Positions 36,391 to 47,962 of a stretch of DNA of 64,000 nucleotides are shown here, piece by piece. The stretch comes from Vibrio metoecus (GTDB lineage: Bacteria; Pseudomonadota; Gammaproteobacteria; Enterobacterales; Vibrionaceae), in NCBI RefSeq assembly GCF_000696385.1, contig NZ_JJMN01000065.1:1-64000 (forward strand), read 5' to 3'. The notes under the pieces were generated by a model, which worked only from the letters and a program-made list of their open reading frames with translations, had not been told where the DNA came from and made no database searches. The translations under genes and the position numbers were made by a program. Within the stretch, counting starts at the first letter, position 1. Each line of letters begins with the position of its first letter.

Positions 36391-38813
36391 GTGTCTTTTC
36401 AAAAACGCTTCCAACGTCATCCAATCACTTTAGCCTGTCTGTTTGCAGGACTTTCTCATCCTATCTATGCGCAAGCCGCCTGCGAAATTCAAGATTTACA
36501 GCAAGCTCAAGATCTCCCCGAGCAAATTGCCGCTGCAAATCAAGCTTGCTATAGCTCATGGTTTTATGCCCCTGCCACAACGTTGAACAACCTTTACAGC
36601 GAAGCCTCCCTTACGTATTTGCACACGGTGCTGGATGCAGAAATTACTCGTTACACCGGAGAAGCAGAACAAGCCCGCCGATTAGAAAATTATGGCGAGT
36701 TTATCCGTGCGGCTTACTATGTTCGCTATAACGCCGGCAGTGAGCCTTATTCTCAACTGCTCAGTCAGCGTTTCGGGCAATCCATTGATCGCTTTTTGCG
36801 TCATCCGCATGCTTTTGACCAAGGTCGCGAACAAGTCGGAGCCATGAAAAGCCTGAGTTTAATGGTCGATAACGTCAAACAATTGCCCTTGACGATGGAT
36901 GCCATGATCTTAGCTCTGCATCGCTTTAACCAAGAAACCGCGCAAGACACGCAATGGGTGGATGGGTTAAATAATCTCTTTCGTGCCATGTCTGGCCACA
37001 TTGCAAATCCTGAGTTTTATCGCTATTTAGCCGCCAACACTCAGCACATCGATGCCTTATATCAATTCGCTTTGGATAATGAGTGGGCATTAGATACCGA
37101 TGCGGGATTTTTGATTTACAACGCGTTACGCGAAACAGGCAGGTTGTTGGTCAGCCCAGATGCGACAACCAAACAAAAAGCATTACAAGTTATGCAGCAG
37201 GTGATCACTCGTTATCCATTGGGTAGTGAACACGACAAATTATGGCTCGCCGCCGTCGAGATGTTGCGCTATTACGCGCCCGATGCGTTACGCGCACAAG
37301 GCATTGATTTGGAGGCAGCAAAACGGGATCTCGCCGCGCGCATTTTACCCAACCGCTACGCATGCCAAGGCCCTGCCATTATCCGCTCACAAGATCTTTC
37401 CGATACGCAAGCCGCCGAAGCTTGTCATGTGCTCAATCAAAAAGAGCAAGATTTTCATCAAGTGGCTAACACCGGTTTCACTCCCGTCGCCGATGACCAT
37501 AACCAACAAGTGGAAGTGGTGGTGTTTGCCAATAACAGCAGCTATGTAAACTACTCGGCTTTCCTGTTTGGCAATACAACCGATAATGGCGGCCAATACT
37601 TAGAAGGCAACCCTGCGGATCATAATAACCAAGCTCGCTTCATTGCTTATCGTTATGCCAATGATACCGATCTGTCGATCCTCAATTTAGAGCATGAGTA
37701 CACCCATTATCTTGATGCTCGTTTTAACCAATATGGTTCATTTAATGACAACCTCGCACACGGCCACATCGTTTGGTGGTTAGAAGGTTTTGCTGAATAC
37801 ATGCATTACAAACAAGGCTATCAGGCTGCCATTGAACTGATTTCACAAGGTAAATTGAGTCTTTCTACTGTGTTTGCGACCACCTACTCAAATGATACGA
37901 ACCGCATTTATCGCTGGGGGTACTTAGCCGTACGTTTTATGCTGGAAAAACATCCACAAGATGTCGAAAGCCTACTGGCACTCTCGCGCTCTGGGCAATT
38001 TGCACAATGGGCAGCAACGGTAAAAAACTTAGGTGAACAATACAGCACCGAGTTTGCGATTTGGCTTGATACGCTAAAAACAGACACACCAGAAACCCCA
38101 GATCCTGCAGTACCCGAAACAAAACCGGAGGCATCGGTCACGGCGCTGAGTGCCAATCAATCTGTCACCCTTTCAGGACAAGCATATAGCGAACATCTTT
38201 TCTATATTGATGTACCTGAACACAGCCGTGAATTCCAGATCACGATTGCGGGTGATGGCGATGCCGATCTCTACATGAGTTATCAAAAAATTGCGCATTA
38301 TTATGACTATCAAGTCAGCGAATTTACTTCCGGTAGCCACGAGAGCATTAGCATCAAAACCGAGCAAAATGGATACATCAAAGCTGGGCGCTATTACCTC
38401 AGCGTGACAGGACGTGGCGATTATTCCGAGGTCACCCTCAACTCACAACTAGTGACAGAGCAGCCAAATCAACCCGATGAGCCTAAAGATGATCTCGCAC
38501 CATTGGTGCTTGAAGCCGCTCAGGCGGAAATGCTCACCATTCATCAGCAGCGTTATGCGGCGATCTATGTCCCAGAAGGCGTCAGTGAAGTGCGTGTCTG
38601 GCTCACCGCTTCAACATCACAGGAAGGAAATATTGATCTGTTCGCCGCTAGAGACTATTGGCCAACGCGCGAAAAGTTTGAGCACGCCTCCACGAGTGAG
38701 GGCAGTAACGAATATTTGCGGATTCCGGTTACACAGGGCAGGGTTACGTGCATTTTTCTTTAAATGCACAAAAGGCTGGTGGCAACGTCGAGATGGTCGC
38801 TTATCTCCATTAA
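36391..38813 (+). CDS. vchC: Secreted collagenase, peptidase family M9 (C-terminal frameshift)
   Basis: A zinc collagenase of about 807 aa when read to its natural end. Signal peptide; M9 N-terminal domain; catalytic HEYTH (in [16 protein letters not shown]) with the third ligand Glu in [10 protein letters not shown]; then two PPC-type C-terminal domains (about residues 580-690 and 710-800). GTG 36391 has an AGGT site. As written the frame ends at 38763. One missing base near 38739 (GGCAGGG instead of GGCCAGGG) would restore [17 protein letters not shown] and a stop at 38811-38813. It corresponds to VC1650. The protein degrades collagen/gelatin outside the cell after type II secretion (family knowledge). 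Confidence 0.9.
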
Positions 38814-38824
38814 CCTTCAACCTA

Positions 38825-38850
38825 ATTGCCCTCACCTTGGTGAGGGCAAT
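38825..38850. terminator. Hairpin between vchC and vieB
   Basis: ATTGCCCTCACC / GGTGAGGGCAAT is a perfect 12-bp stem between the convergent vchC and vieB genes. The T-runs are poor, so it may be a bidirectional terminator or an mRNA 3'-end stabiliser. Confidence 0.6.
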
Positions 38851-38855
38851 CATCA

Positions 38856-40523
38856 TCAAACTTCTTCTAGCACCCCTTTTTCTGCTCGACAACGAGAGCG
38901 GAAAGTCAGCACTTTTTTATAGAGATCGGCATACTGCGCGTTGAGCAACTCTTCTTCACTCATTAACTGATGAATGGTGTGATGGCAGTTTTTCAACAAC
39001 AATTCCGTTTCTGCTTCATTCAACGACTTGGGCCAGTAGCGCGATAAAATCGTCACCACTTTCATGCATACCGTGCGCAGTGTCGGGCATCTATCCAAAA
39101 TTTCGATATAGATCTCAAGCAGAGAGTCAATCGTGAGTTGTTTATTGCACAGGGCATGGTAACGCTGTTCTAACCACTCCAATTTATCTTCATTGGCTTG
39201 TTTTAGGGCTTTACCTAGCGCAATTTTACTCTCTAAGAGAATTCCAGTTTCTTCATTCAACAACGCTTCATTACACCAACTGATGCATTTTGCGAATTCA
39301 GAATCAAAGGCCATCACATTGAGTAACCATGTAAAGTGGTACCGGTCTTCAAATAATTCGAATGGCTTCGCTCGATAAATTTTATTTAAAATCTCCACGG
39401 AAACCGCGAAATTACCCTCTTCCATCGCAAAATGGGCGGCGATCAATTCTAACTGTGGCAGCAGTTCTTCGTGCTGGCCTTTATCATAAAGCCCTTTCAG
39501 GATCGACTTCGCTTCTTGTAACCACATAGAGCGCTGCGGTTCCTTTGCCTCCCGTACCGCATATAACAAACTGCGAATGAAATTAAGGTGCATATGATGG
39601 GTATTGCGATGGGTCTCTTTGTTGATTTCCGAATACAAACGGTAACGCTCAAGCGCCGAAACCGTATCACCCACAGATAAACATAAGTTGGCCAGCACCC
39701 ATTCTCGATCTGTGTGTCCGGGAACAATTTGGTTTGCAATCTGCAGATGATGGATCGCTTCTGGAATTGAGTTGTTACTGAGGCTGATGCTCGCGGCTTC
39801 TACTCGTGCTCGAACATTGTTTGGCGCATTCGAAAGCAGGTCTTGAATGACTTGATTAGCTTCAACATGACGCCCCGTTTGCTTTAAGGCATTCGCAAGG
39901 CCAATTTTCGCCCAATCGAAATCTTTGTGTTCAAGAGTTTCAAGGTAGACTTCGCGCGCGTTATCGTAACGACGCAACTGGGTTAAAAATTCCCCGCGGA
40001 ATTTTTGAATGACGAAATAGTAATCTCCATAAAACGGTTCTAATTCATCGCACAAACTTAACCCCAACTCAGGATCTCCATCTCGTTCAGCTTGATAGAG
40101 CGCTTTCAGCGCATGCTTGCGTGAAATTGCATTAGTCAGCCGCTCTTGTAAGGTCAAGATATTGAAAGGCTTGAGTATGTATTCATCCGGTTTAAGTTCC
40201 AAAATCGAATGCACAACGTAGGATGAATTCTCCCCCGTGACTAAGATGAACACCGACTCATGTTTTAAAAGATTGTAGTGTTTCAACTCTTCAAAAATCT
40301 GCTTACCATTTAATCCCTTACCAAAGTTATAGTCACAAATGAAGATATCAAACTTCTGCCGACTGGCCATAAAAAGCGCCGCTCTAGGGCTCTTTACACT
40401 CGTCACTTTTGAGTCATTAAAACCCAGCTTTAGCAACATAGTACGTAAACTGGTGACCACTATCTGAGCATCATCAATCAGTAAAACACTGAGCTCAGAA
40501 AAAGAAGGGCTATTCATTTTCAT
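38856..40523 (-). CDS. vieB: VieB, response-regulator/TPR protein of the Vie system
   Basis: A 555-aa cytoplasmic protein. The N-terminal receiver domain (LSVLLIDDAQIVVTSL; phospho-Asp in FDIFICDYNFGKGL; Lys in YILKPFN) is followed by a helical C-terminal region of about 400 residues built of TPR-like repeats (NAREVYLETLEHKDFDWAKIG and others). It has no DNA-binding or catalytic output domain. In V. cholerae (VC1651) it is reported to restrain the VieS-VieA phosphorelay. It lies 14 bp after vieA and is last in the vieSAB operon. Confidence 0.93.
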   Translation of the reverse strand: MKMNSPSFSELSVLLIDDAQIVVTSLRTMLLKLGFNDSKVTSVKSPRAALFMASRQKFDIFICDYNFGKGLNGKQIFEELKHYNLLKHESVFILVTGENSSYVVHSILELKPDEYILKPFNILTLQERLTNAISRKHALKALYQAERDGDPELGLSLCDELEPFYGDYYFVIQKFRGEFLTQLRRYDNAREVYLETLEHKDFDWAKIGLANALKQTGRHVEANQVIQDLLSNAPNNVRARVEAASISLSNNSIPEAIHHLQIANQIVPGHTDREWVLANLCLSVGDTVSALERYRLYSEINKETHRNTHHMHLNFIRSLLYAVREAKEPQRSMWLQEAKSILKGLYDKGQHEELLPQLELIAAHFAMEEGNFAVSVEILNKIYRAKPFELFEDRYHFTWLLNVMAFDSEFAKCISWCNEALLNEETGILLESKIALGKALKQANEDKLEWLEQRYHALCNKQLTIDSLLEIYIEILDRCPTLRTVCMKVVTILSRYWPKSLNEAETELLLKNCHHTIHQLMSEEELLNAQYADLYKKVLTFRSRCRAEKGVLEEV

Positions 40524-40537
40524 TGCTTGTAAACGTC

Positions 40538-42295
40538 CTAACTCAATTCTAAAAATCTAACCAACTCTACTGCAGATTTAATCCCTAGCTTATTCATAAT
40601 CCGAGCCTTATAAGTGCTCACGGTCTTCTGGTTAATGTCGAGCTGTAATGAAATTTGTTTGTTGGTCAGCCCTTCCACTAACATTTTCGCCACCGTCATT
40701 TCTCGCTCAGAAAGCTGTGCGAGTAGATTGTCCTGCGCCATCGGGCGCACTCGGTGTTGCTCAGCTTGCTCTAAAATACGGCTAGCGGTTTCTGCTAATG
40801 TATTCGCTTTATTGACCACAGGAGTCACATGGTTCTCCATCAGGAAATCCGGCGTTAATCCATCCTGTACCGTCACGATCATACCTTGATAGTAAGGCGC
40901 TAATAATTCATAGAAGGCATCCACACTCATGGTGGATAAAAACTTACTGTCGACAACGAGAAGATTGATCGGTAAATCACGCAGCTTATGCAAGGTTTGC
41001 TCAATATCCTGAGCCATAAAAACGCGGCTCACTTTCTGCTCTTTCTGCAGGATCTTTTGCAGTGCCTGCGCACTTAATGCCTGCCCATCTACCAGTAGAA
41101 TTTGCCAACCATCATCGGTGCTCTGACAATCTGAACACTGGCGACGGTTTTTCGTATACAACTCACTGAGCTGAGCCACCGGCATCGGCTTCGCGGCATA
41201 GTAACCTTGGCATGTATCGACCCCAATATTACGCAGGTACTGCCACGTTTCTTCGGTTTCTACCCCTTCGACCACACAATGTAAGCCTAAAGATTGAGCC
41301 AGCAGCAGGCACATATTGGTCAGTTGCTGATGTTTGTAGTTGGTTGCTAAATCGTGCACAAAACTGCGATCAATCTTCAGCTCGGTAAAAGGCAGTTGAG
41401 CCAATTGCCCCAACGAAGCATAGCCAGTGCCAAAATCATCGATCGAGAGTCCAACGCCATACATACGCAAACGAGCAAGGTTTGCTAACGAGGTTGTTGT
41501 ACCGTTATACACTTCATGTTCGGTCAACTCTAAAGTGAGCTTGCTGGCCGCAAAGCCATGCTTTTCACAAATCGCGAGGATCGGGTCGCAGATCGACTGC
41601 TGCAAATTACTTTGACTGATGTTGACTGAGAGCTGTAAATCCGCCGCAATACTGGCAAGAGCAGAAACGGCTTTCTCTAGAACAGTAAGAAACAACTTAT
41701 CATGTAAACCACACTGTTCAATCAGTGGCAGAAATACCGCAGGGCTTAACATGCCATGAGTGGGATGCTCGTAACGGACTAAAGCCTCAACGCCCACCAT
41801 CGCTCCGGTTCGAAAATCAAACTGTGGCTGATAGTAGTTAAAGATATGATCCTGTAGAAAGGCTTGTTCAATCTCATCACAGGTAAGAACAAGCGAGGAT
41901 CGATAAACGGTTTCAGGAAGGCTCTGTTTCTGAAAACCATCAATCACTTGCTGCAGATCTTCCACTTCATAGGGTTTAGACAGGCTATCGATGTAAGCAA
42001 AGCCTGCCAAGCTGCACATATTGCGGGTTAATTCCAGCACCGCGTCATCCACAGCACTGAGGATGATCACCCCCAGCTTGGGGTACTGTTCGCTCAGTTT
42101 GGAAAGCAAACTGATCCCATCCATATGAGGCATACGGATATCGCAAAACATCAAGTCGATATCCACTTTGTTACATAATTCTAAGGCAGCAAATCCGTTT
42201 TCAGCCAAGATGACCTCATCCATCCCAAGCTGTCTTAACTTGAGTTTCAGGCTAGTCGCCTGAATACGGTCATCTTCCACTATCATTATTTTCAT
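40538..42295 (-). CDS. vieA: VieA, c-di-GMP phosphodiesterase response regulator
   Basis: A 585-aa three-domain protein. Receiver (KIMIVEDDRIQ, phospho-Asp in LMFCDIRMPHMDG), EAL phosphodiesterase (VEALVRYEHP, the Glu-rich active site with DDFGTGYASL and LKIDRSFV), a degenerate second receiver-like stretch, and a C-terminal LuxR helix-turn-helix (LSEREMTVAKMLVEGLTNKQ). VieA hydrolyses cyclic di-GMP, lowering biofilm and allowing virulence gene expression in classical strains (VC1652, literature). I use ATG 42295, which begins the conserved receiver; ATG 42319 overlaps the vieS end by 20 nt. It is co-transcribed with vieS and vieB. Confidence 0.94.
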   Translation of the reverse strand: MKIMIVEDDRIQATSLKLKLRQLGMDEVILAENGFAALELCNKVDIDLMFCDIRMPHMDGISLLSKLSEQYPKLGVIILSAVDDAVLELTRNMCSLAGFAYIDSLSKPYEVEDLQQVIDGFQKQSLPETVYRSSLVLTCDEIEQAFLQDHIFNYYQPQFDFRTGAMVGVEALVRYEHPTHGMLSPAVFLPLIEQCGLHDKLFLTVLEKAVSALASIAADLQLSVNISQSNLQQSICDPILAICEKHGFAASKLTLELTEHEVYNGTTTSLANLARLRMYGVGLSIDDFGTGYASLGQLAQLPFTELKIDRSFVHDLATNYKHQQLTNMCLLLAQSLGLHCVVEGVETEETWQYLRNIGVDTCQGYYAAKPMPVAQLSELYTKNRRQCSDCQSTDDGWQILLVDGQALSAQALQKILQKEQKVSRVFMAQDIEQTLHKLRDLPINLLVVDSKFLSTMSVDAFYELLAPYYQGMIVTVQDGLTPDFLMENHVTPVVNKANTLAETASRILEQAEQHRVRPMAQDNLLAQLSEREMTVAKMLVEGLTNKQISLQLDINQKTVSTYKARIMNKLGIKSAVELVRFLELS

Positions 42296-42299
42296 AACG

Positions 42300-45200
42300 T
42301 TATTCGCTCTGATGATCATTGAGCCACTGTTGTGCCTGCTCTATCACTTCATGCATGGCGTTGATCAGTTGCTGCTTTTCCACTATGAGTTGCTGTGGGT
42401 CGTTTTGTTTCTCTACTATTTTCGCTAAATCGGCGAGCTGCTGTAACTGGAGAGAGCCCGCTGCACCTTTAATTCGGTGTGCTAGTGCTTTGACATCACA
42501 TTCAGGTTGATTCAACAAAGCGATGTCTTGACTCAGTGACTCTACTACCACGATCGCCATCTCTTCACGCTCATCCTCTTGGTAAGTATCAAGCCAAGAA
42601 CGTTGCGCAGTGTTCACCACTTGCGCGCTCAGATAGCGGCTTAGCACCTTACGTAAATTCGCCAAGGTATACGGTTTATAAATCACCTTATCCATTCCCG
42701 CTTGCTGGGCTTGCTCAGCCGCAAAGCGAGAATCTTCAGCAGTACAACCAATCACCGCCCCCTGGAACTGCGTGATCTCTTGTTTCACTTTTCGTGTAAG
42801 AGCAAAGCCATCCAGATTGGGCATATGGCAGTCAGTGATCAACAGATCATATTGTTGAGGATTCTCCAACAAGGCTTCTAAGGCTTGCCGACCGTCATTC
42901 ACTAGTGTTGCACTCAAACCTAGTTCACTGAGCTGTTTTCTCATCAATAAACGGTTAATCGCATCATCATCGGCAACCAGAACATGACCTTTCAACAACC
43001 GAGATTGTGTTGGTTCAGCCTTCTCGCTGGCGTCGTTTACCACTTCACGGAGCATATTCAATAACAGATCTGGATAAATATTGTGGCTGTTTTGATCAAC
43101 AAAATGCCCACCATCCTGAACTCGTATCCCTAAAGCCTTTGCCCATAGTAGATACGGGGAGCGGTATGACAGAGCCAATACCTGATCTTGGAATTCATGA
43201 CAGGGTTGCGTGGCAACAGGAATGCTCACGCTAACTTGAGTACCCTGACCAAATTGACTGGTGATATCAATGCGACCTTGCATCAGCTCAATCAGATTCG
43301 CGACAATGGACATTCCTAGTCCAGTTCCGCCGAATCGCCGTGTAATGGTGCTGTCAGCCTGTACAAAAGGCACAAAAATAGAGTCGATCTGCTGCTGTGT
43401 CATACCGCAACCCGAATCTTCCACCACTAGGTTCAACTGTTCAGGCGTTACATCCACTTTCACGACAACCCGACCTTGTTCGGTAAATTTGATCGCATTT
43501 GAAAGCAGATTGGTCACGATTTGGTTAAAACGCAAGGCGTCAAAATCGACCACCAACAGAGGGTTTGGTAACCATATCACATCAAACTCAACTTGGTTCA
43601 GCTGCGCTCTGGCTTCAAAACCACGCAACAGTGGGCCAAGTTCATCCGCCAGATTGTAGGTCGCAATGTCTAGTTTAAGCTGCTCTGCCTCAATTTTTGA
43701 AAAGTCTAAAATGTCGTTAACATGCAGTTTTAAACGCTCTGCGGAACTGATCGCATTGGTTAACAATAATTGGTTTTCACTTGATTTGAGTCGCGAGGCA
43801 AGAATTTCCATCAAACCTAACATGGCAGCAATCGGCGTACGCAGCTCATGACTCACCACCGCCAAGAAATGGTTACGCGCTTCGACTGCTTGTAAGGCTT
43901 GTTCATTGGATTGACGAAGTGCCTGCTCTGTCTCTTTGAGTTCAGTGATATCGTTAAATAAGGTGAGGTAGTACTGACCATGGTTGATAGGATGCGAGAT
44001 CGCGCGACGGATAACATGGAAATAGTGCCCACCAATCGAACATCTCGCTTCCGGAGCTTGGATAATCAGTGAGAATTCAGCATTGACCTCTTCGGGCAAA
44101 TCAATAAACGAGCAATCAGGGCGCTGGTTAAAACAGTCATTGTTACTGCAAACCTGATGATTTTGACGATAAGCAGCATTGGTTAATACCACGTCCCCAT
44201 TCGCATCAGAAATAAAGATCATGCTTGGAATCGCATCCAATAATTCCGTTAGCCAACGCAACTGTTCTGCCGACAACTTAGCAATTTCCTGTGAGCTACG
44301 TAATTTAAGGCGCAAACGAGTCAGCAATAACGTAACAGCCAACCCTACACTCAACAGAATGCAGATCGTTACTAAGGAATAAATCAGCACTTTTTGTTTA
44401 TCGTAACCAAATTGTACCGTTACGCGATCATACGCCGTTTTGATCTCATCGATTTCTTGCGGGCTAAACGTGGCTAAGGACTTTTTGTAGCATATTTTGT
44501 AAGCCACGAGCATCTTTACGTACCAACATCGTGATATCAGCGCGAAGATTTTGACCTTCCAGTATTGGCTTTGGCATCAACTTAAAAGAATTTTGATAAC
44601 CATCAAATAACATTTGATTAATCAATACCTTGTAAAGCAAACCATGCGTGATATCACCTTTGTCGAGAGCTTGTTCCAGATCGTAAACCGTGCGGTAGAC
44701 TTTCACGTTTGCTAAGTTTTGTTGGGCATCGATATAAGTACTAAATTTTCCAGTGCGATCGAGAATGCCAACCGTCTGAGTGGTATACGGTTTCGTGGTT
44801 TCTATGTACCCAAATTCAATATCCGTAAACTTGCCGGTATCAATGAAATATCGCTCGTCGAGATAATTCCTGTTGAAGAAAGGGATAAGGTCAACCTTAC
44901 CTTGCTGCAACATATCTTCAACATCACGGCCATACGCGGGAACGAACTCAAATTTTAAAATACTTTTAGCACTGATTCTTTCTAATAAATCATGTATATA
45001 GCCTTTATATTTCCCTTCTCTATCATCCCAATATGAGATAGGAAAAAAGTCATCTTGAATGGTATAACGGACGACAGGATTAACGTTTTCATTACGAAGT
45101 ATTTTTAAATTAGCTTGATCATTTAAAAAATACACATCCGCTGAATTTAACTTATTTTTTGTAAGGCCATTTTTATCGGCTAAAAGGACTTTATTGATCG

Positions 45201-45888
45201 AAGACAATAATAATGGGTGATGAGTATTGATTAATATACGGTTAGTTTGCGTACCTAAACTGGGGTCAAAAATCACTTTACCTAACGATAAACGATTTTT
45301 GCTTAAAAAATGGTTCAGTGAAACGTAATTGGTAATCGTCGCATCAGCAACACCTTGGCGTACCATTTCAGCCGAACTGTTATAGTTACGAGCCATCAAT
45401 ATGTTGGGATAGCCTCGGCTTTTTAACACCTCGCAATATGATGTTCCTTGAATACAAACCCACTTTAAACGTTCAAATGGTTGATCTTCCATGGCTTTAT
45501 CTCTGAGCCATATCACGCGCACATTTTCATACAATGGCTCAGAAAACAAAAACTTACCTTCACGAGATGGCGTCTGACCAAAGCCAATCGCCATATCGGC
45601 CTTGCCAACTTTCACGGCGTTCAGCAAATCTTCGATCGTATCAAACCCTCGGTAATGCAGGCTGATTCCAAGCTCTTTTGCAATTCCGGAGGCAAAATCA
45701 TGTTCGATCCCCATTGGGTCTTGGGCAATCCCCCCCCAATATGGCATCCATACTTCTTTTAATACTGCAATCGTTACTTCAGATTTTTCATGTAGATAAT
45801 CTTGTTCAGCAGCACTTAAATACTCAGCTGCACGGACAGAAAAAGCCATCACTACAAAGAGTAATGTAAAGAAATATCGTTTCAACAA
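42300..45888 (-). pseudogene. vieS: VieS hybrid sensor kinase (1-nt frameshift in this sequence)
   Basis: A hybrid histidine kinase of about 1195 aa when repaired. Signal peptide (YFFTLLFVVMAFSVRA), two periplasmic SBP_bac_3 domains in tandem (about 30-270 and 280-480), one transmembrane helix (LIYSLVTICILLSVGLAVTLL), PAS-like segment, HisKA (AVVSHELRTPIAAMLGL), HATPase (GTGLGMSIV), receiver (LLITDCHMPNLDG) and Hpt (LAHRIKGAAGSLQL). The frame breaks at 44478-44479: one G too many splits the gene just after the second periplasmic domain. Removing it gives MLQKVLATFSPQEIDEI. It is the first gene of vieSAB (VC1653). The BvgS-like periplasmic domains suggest a small-molecule signal. Confidence 0.92.
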
Positions 45889-46534
45889 TGGTCAACCCGT
45901 GACATGGATCTCAAACATGTCCAAATAATAGTCTAATAGTCTGGGGTTGAGCAACCTTATTAATAAAACCGCGTGTTATTAAATTCAATTATCTCTACGA
46001 ACTTATTTAATGAAAGAAAATTCCTACACAATCAATATTAAAAATGAATAAAGAAACAATAAACCAATCAATTAATCATGCAAGATTATTATTGCTGACC
46101 AAATTTTTACCTAATTATTACAATACAACCCTTTTTCTGGCTTGATGCACCCATCCTGCACTTCTATAATCCTCGCCGCTCAAGTGATTGAGTATTTTCT
46201 TTTTTCAATAGTGATGGTGTGGATACTCTCCGACCTATTGAAAGGAAACCTACTGTGTAATTACAGCATCTCGTTAGGCGAGGCTCCTGTACAAACATAG
46301 GCCACTGATCTCACGACATCCAGAGATGCCCAAGATCAGGACAGTTTTCATCGGATTAAGGTGTTAACCCAAGTGGCTTTCGCGTGAGCGAATACGTTGT
46401 GCAGTGCTGAAGCTGGGACTCGGGGATGAAGCCTTTTTCATACCATTTCCTTTTCGCTCGTCCAATTATTGCTGTTTTCTTGCATCAAAGTTTAAACAAT
46501 TCAGGTCTGTCCTGAGTCACATGAGGTATGTGTG
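45889..46534. promoter_or_regulatory. Divergent region vieS / mgtE
   Basis: A 646-bp spacer. The vieS-proximal part (about 45900-46130) is very AT-rich and holds the vie promoter. The mgtE side carries the M-box riboswitch (46266-46430) and about 100 nt of leader. No protein gene is seen. Confidence 0.5.
46266..46430 (+). ncRNA. M-box (ykoK leader) Mg2+ riboswitch
   Basis: The leader of mgtE contains the M-box hallmarks in order: TCGTTAGGCGAGGCTCCTGT near the 5' end, then a GCCACTGATC ... GATGCCCAAGATCAGG branch, and a 3' half ending CAGTGCTGAAGCTGGGACTC. The outer stem pairs CATCTCG (46267-46273) with CGGGGATG (46421-46428). M-box RNAs bind Mg2+ and shut off Mg2+-uptake genes when it is plentiful. 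The position before mgtE agrees. The T-rich stretch CCTTTTTCATACC after it may belong to the expression platform. Confidence 0.88.
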
Positions 46535-47888
46535 ATGAATGTAATAGAAAACAAACCACTCTGTTGTTGCAGCAGCACAACTGAAACAACTCAATGAATT
46601 TGCTCGTAAACTTGCCCATTCTTCACGCCGTGATAAATGGGTTGAAAAGTTAGTGAAACTCACCGAACCAGAAATTCATTTTGTCTTACAACAGCTCACC
46701 GGAGAGCAACTGGCTGAACTAATCACCCAGTTGCCTACTCAACGAGCAAGCCAATTGCTGTGTGCTATGGATAACAACACCTTGAACTTGGGCTTGGATT
46801 ACGCCAACCCTCGCTATGTTGAAAAAGCGCTGCGCAGCTTATCTGAAGAAAGCCGGCTCAGTGTTTTAGAGCAAATGACGGCGGGTCATGCATTGCGCTA
46901 TCGTGAGCGTCTACGTTGGGGAGAAGAGAGCGTTGCAGCTCATATGCACTCACAGCGTTTACCGCTTCTCGAATCACATACCGTAGTCGAAGCCAAAGAA
47001 GTGCTGTACGAATCTTGGGGTGATCCGCAAGCTCGCCATCGTTTGTATGTCACCAACCAACATGGCTTGTTGCTCGGTGCTATCAATCCTAAGACACTGC
47101 TGATGGCACACTCGGATCAAGCACTCACTGAACTGATCGAACCACAATGTCTGACACTCGATGCCGATCTCGACCAAGAACAGGCGGCGCGTTTGCTGTT
47201 GGAACATAACCTCTCTGTATTGCCGGTCGTGCATCAGCAGCAGTTAGTCGGTTTTTTCCATCTGGAAGAAGCGGTCAGTATCTTGGAAAGAGAAACCACG
47301 GAAGATGCTGAAATGCAAGGTGGATCAATGCCACTTGACGCAAGCTACTTGCAGACGTCACCTTGGCAACTGTGGAAAAAACGCATTGTGTGGCTTCTGG
47401 TACTGTTTGTGGCTGAGGCTTATACGGGTACCGTATTACGCTCATTTGAGGAGCAATTGGAAGCGGCGATCGCCCTCGCCTTTTTTATTCCACTGCTGAT
47501 AGGCACAGGGGGTAACAGTGGCACTCAAATCACCACCACCATAGTGCGAGCCATGGCCGTAGGTGAAGTCAGTTTACGCAATATCGGCACCGTCTTACGT
47601 AAGGAACTCTCGACCAGCACACTGGTTGCACTGGCTATGGCTATCGCTGCGTGGATCCGCGCTTGGACATTGGGCGTGGGTCCTGAAATTGGTCTGGTTG
47701 TCATGCTGACGATTCTGGCGATAGTGCTGTGGAGTGCGTTGGTGTCGTCAGTCATCCCGATGGTGCTACGCCGTTTGAATGTTGACCCTGCCGTGGTCTC
47801 TGCTCCGTTTATTGCCACCTTAGTCGATGGAACAGGGCTTATCATCTATTTTGAAATCGCTAAGCTGATTTTGCCTGAATTAGCCTAA
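46535..47888 (+). CDS. mgtE: Mg2+ transporter MgtE (frameshift near the N terminus)
   Basis: A magnesium channel/transporter of about 450 aa. MgtE_N superhelical domain (LTGEQLAELITQLPTQRASQLL), a CBS pair (SHTVVEAKEVLYESWGDPQARHR and LLLEHNLSVLPVVHQQ) and five membrane helices with GNSGTQITTTIVRAMAVGE, the family pore motif. The natural start is probably ATG 46535 (GAGG site; MNVIENKP...), but a 1-nt excess around 46554-46562 shifts the frame. Read through, it continues SVVAAAQLKQLNEFARKLAH into the main frame. Without repair, translation could only begin inside, for example at GTG 46653. Expression is under the M-box riboswitch. Confidence 0.88.
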
Positions 47889-47907
47889 CCAGCAGACCCT
47901 GCTAAAA

Positions 47908-47936
47908 ATAACCGCCAGCATCAGGCTGGCGGTTAT
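47908..47936. terminator. Terminator after mgtE
   Basis: A 12-bp stem ATAACCGCCAGC / GCTGGCGGTTAT with a 5-nt loop lies between the convergent mgtE and EamA genes. The upstream A-run suits termination on the minus strand as well. Confidence 0.75.
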
Positions 47937-47962
47937 GCACTCATCTCTTTAGCAACTCTGGG

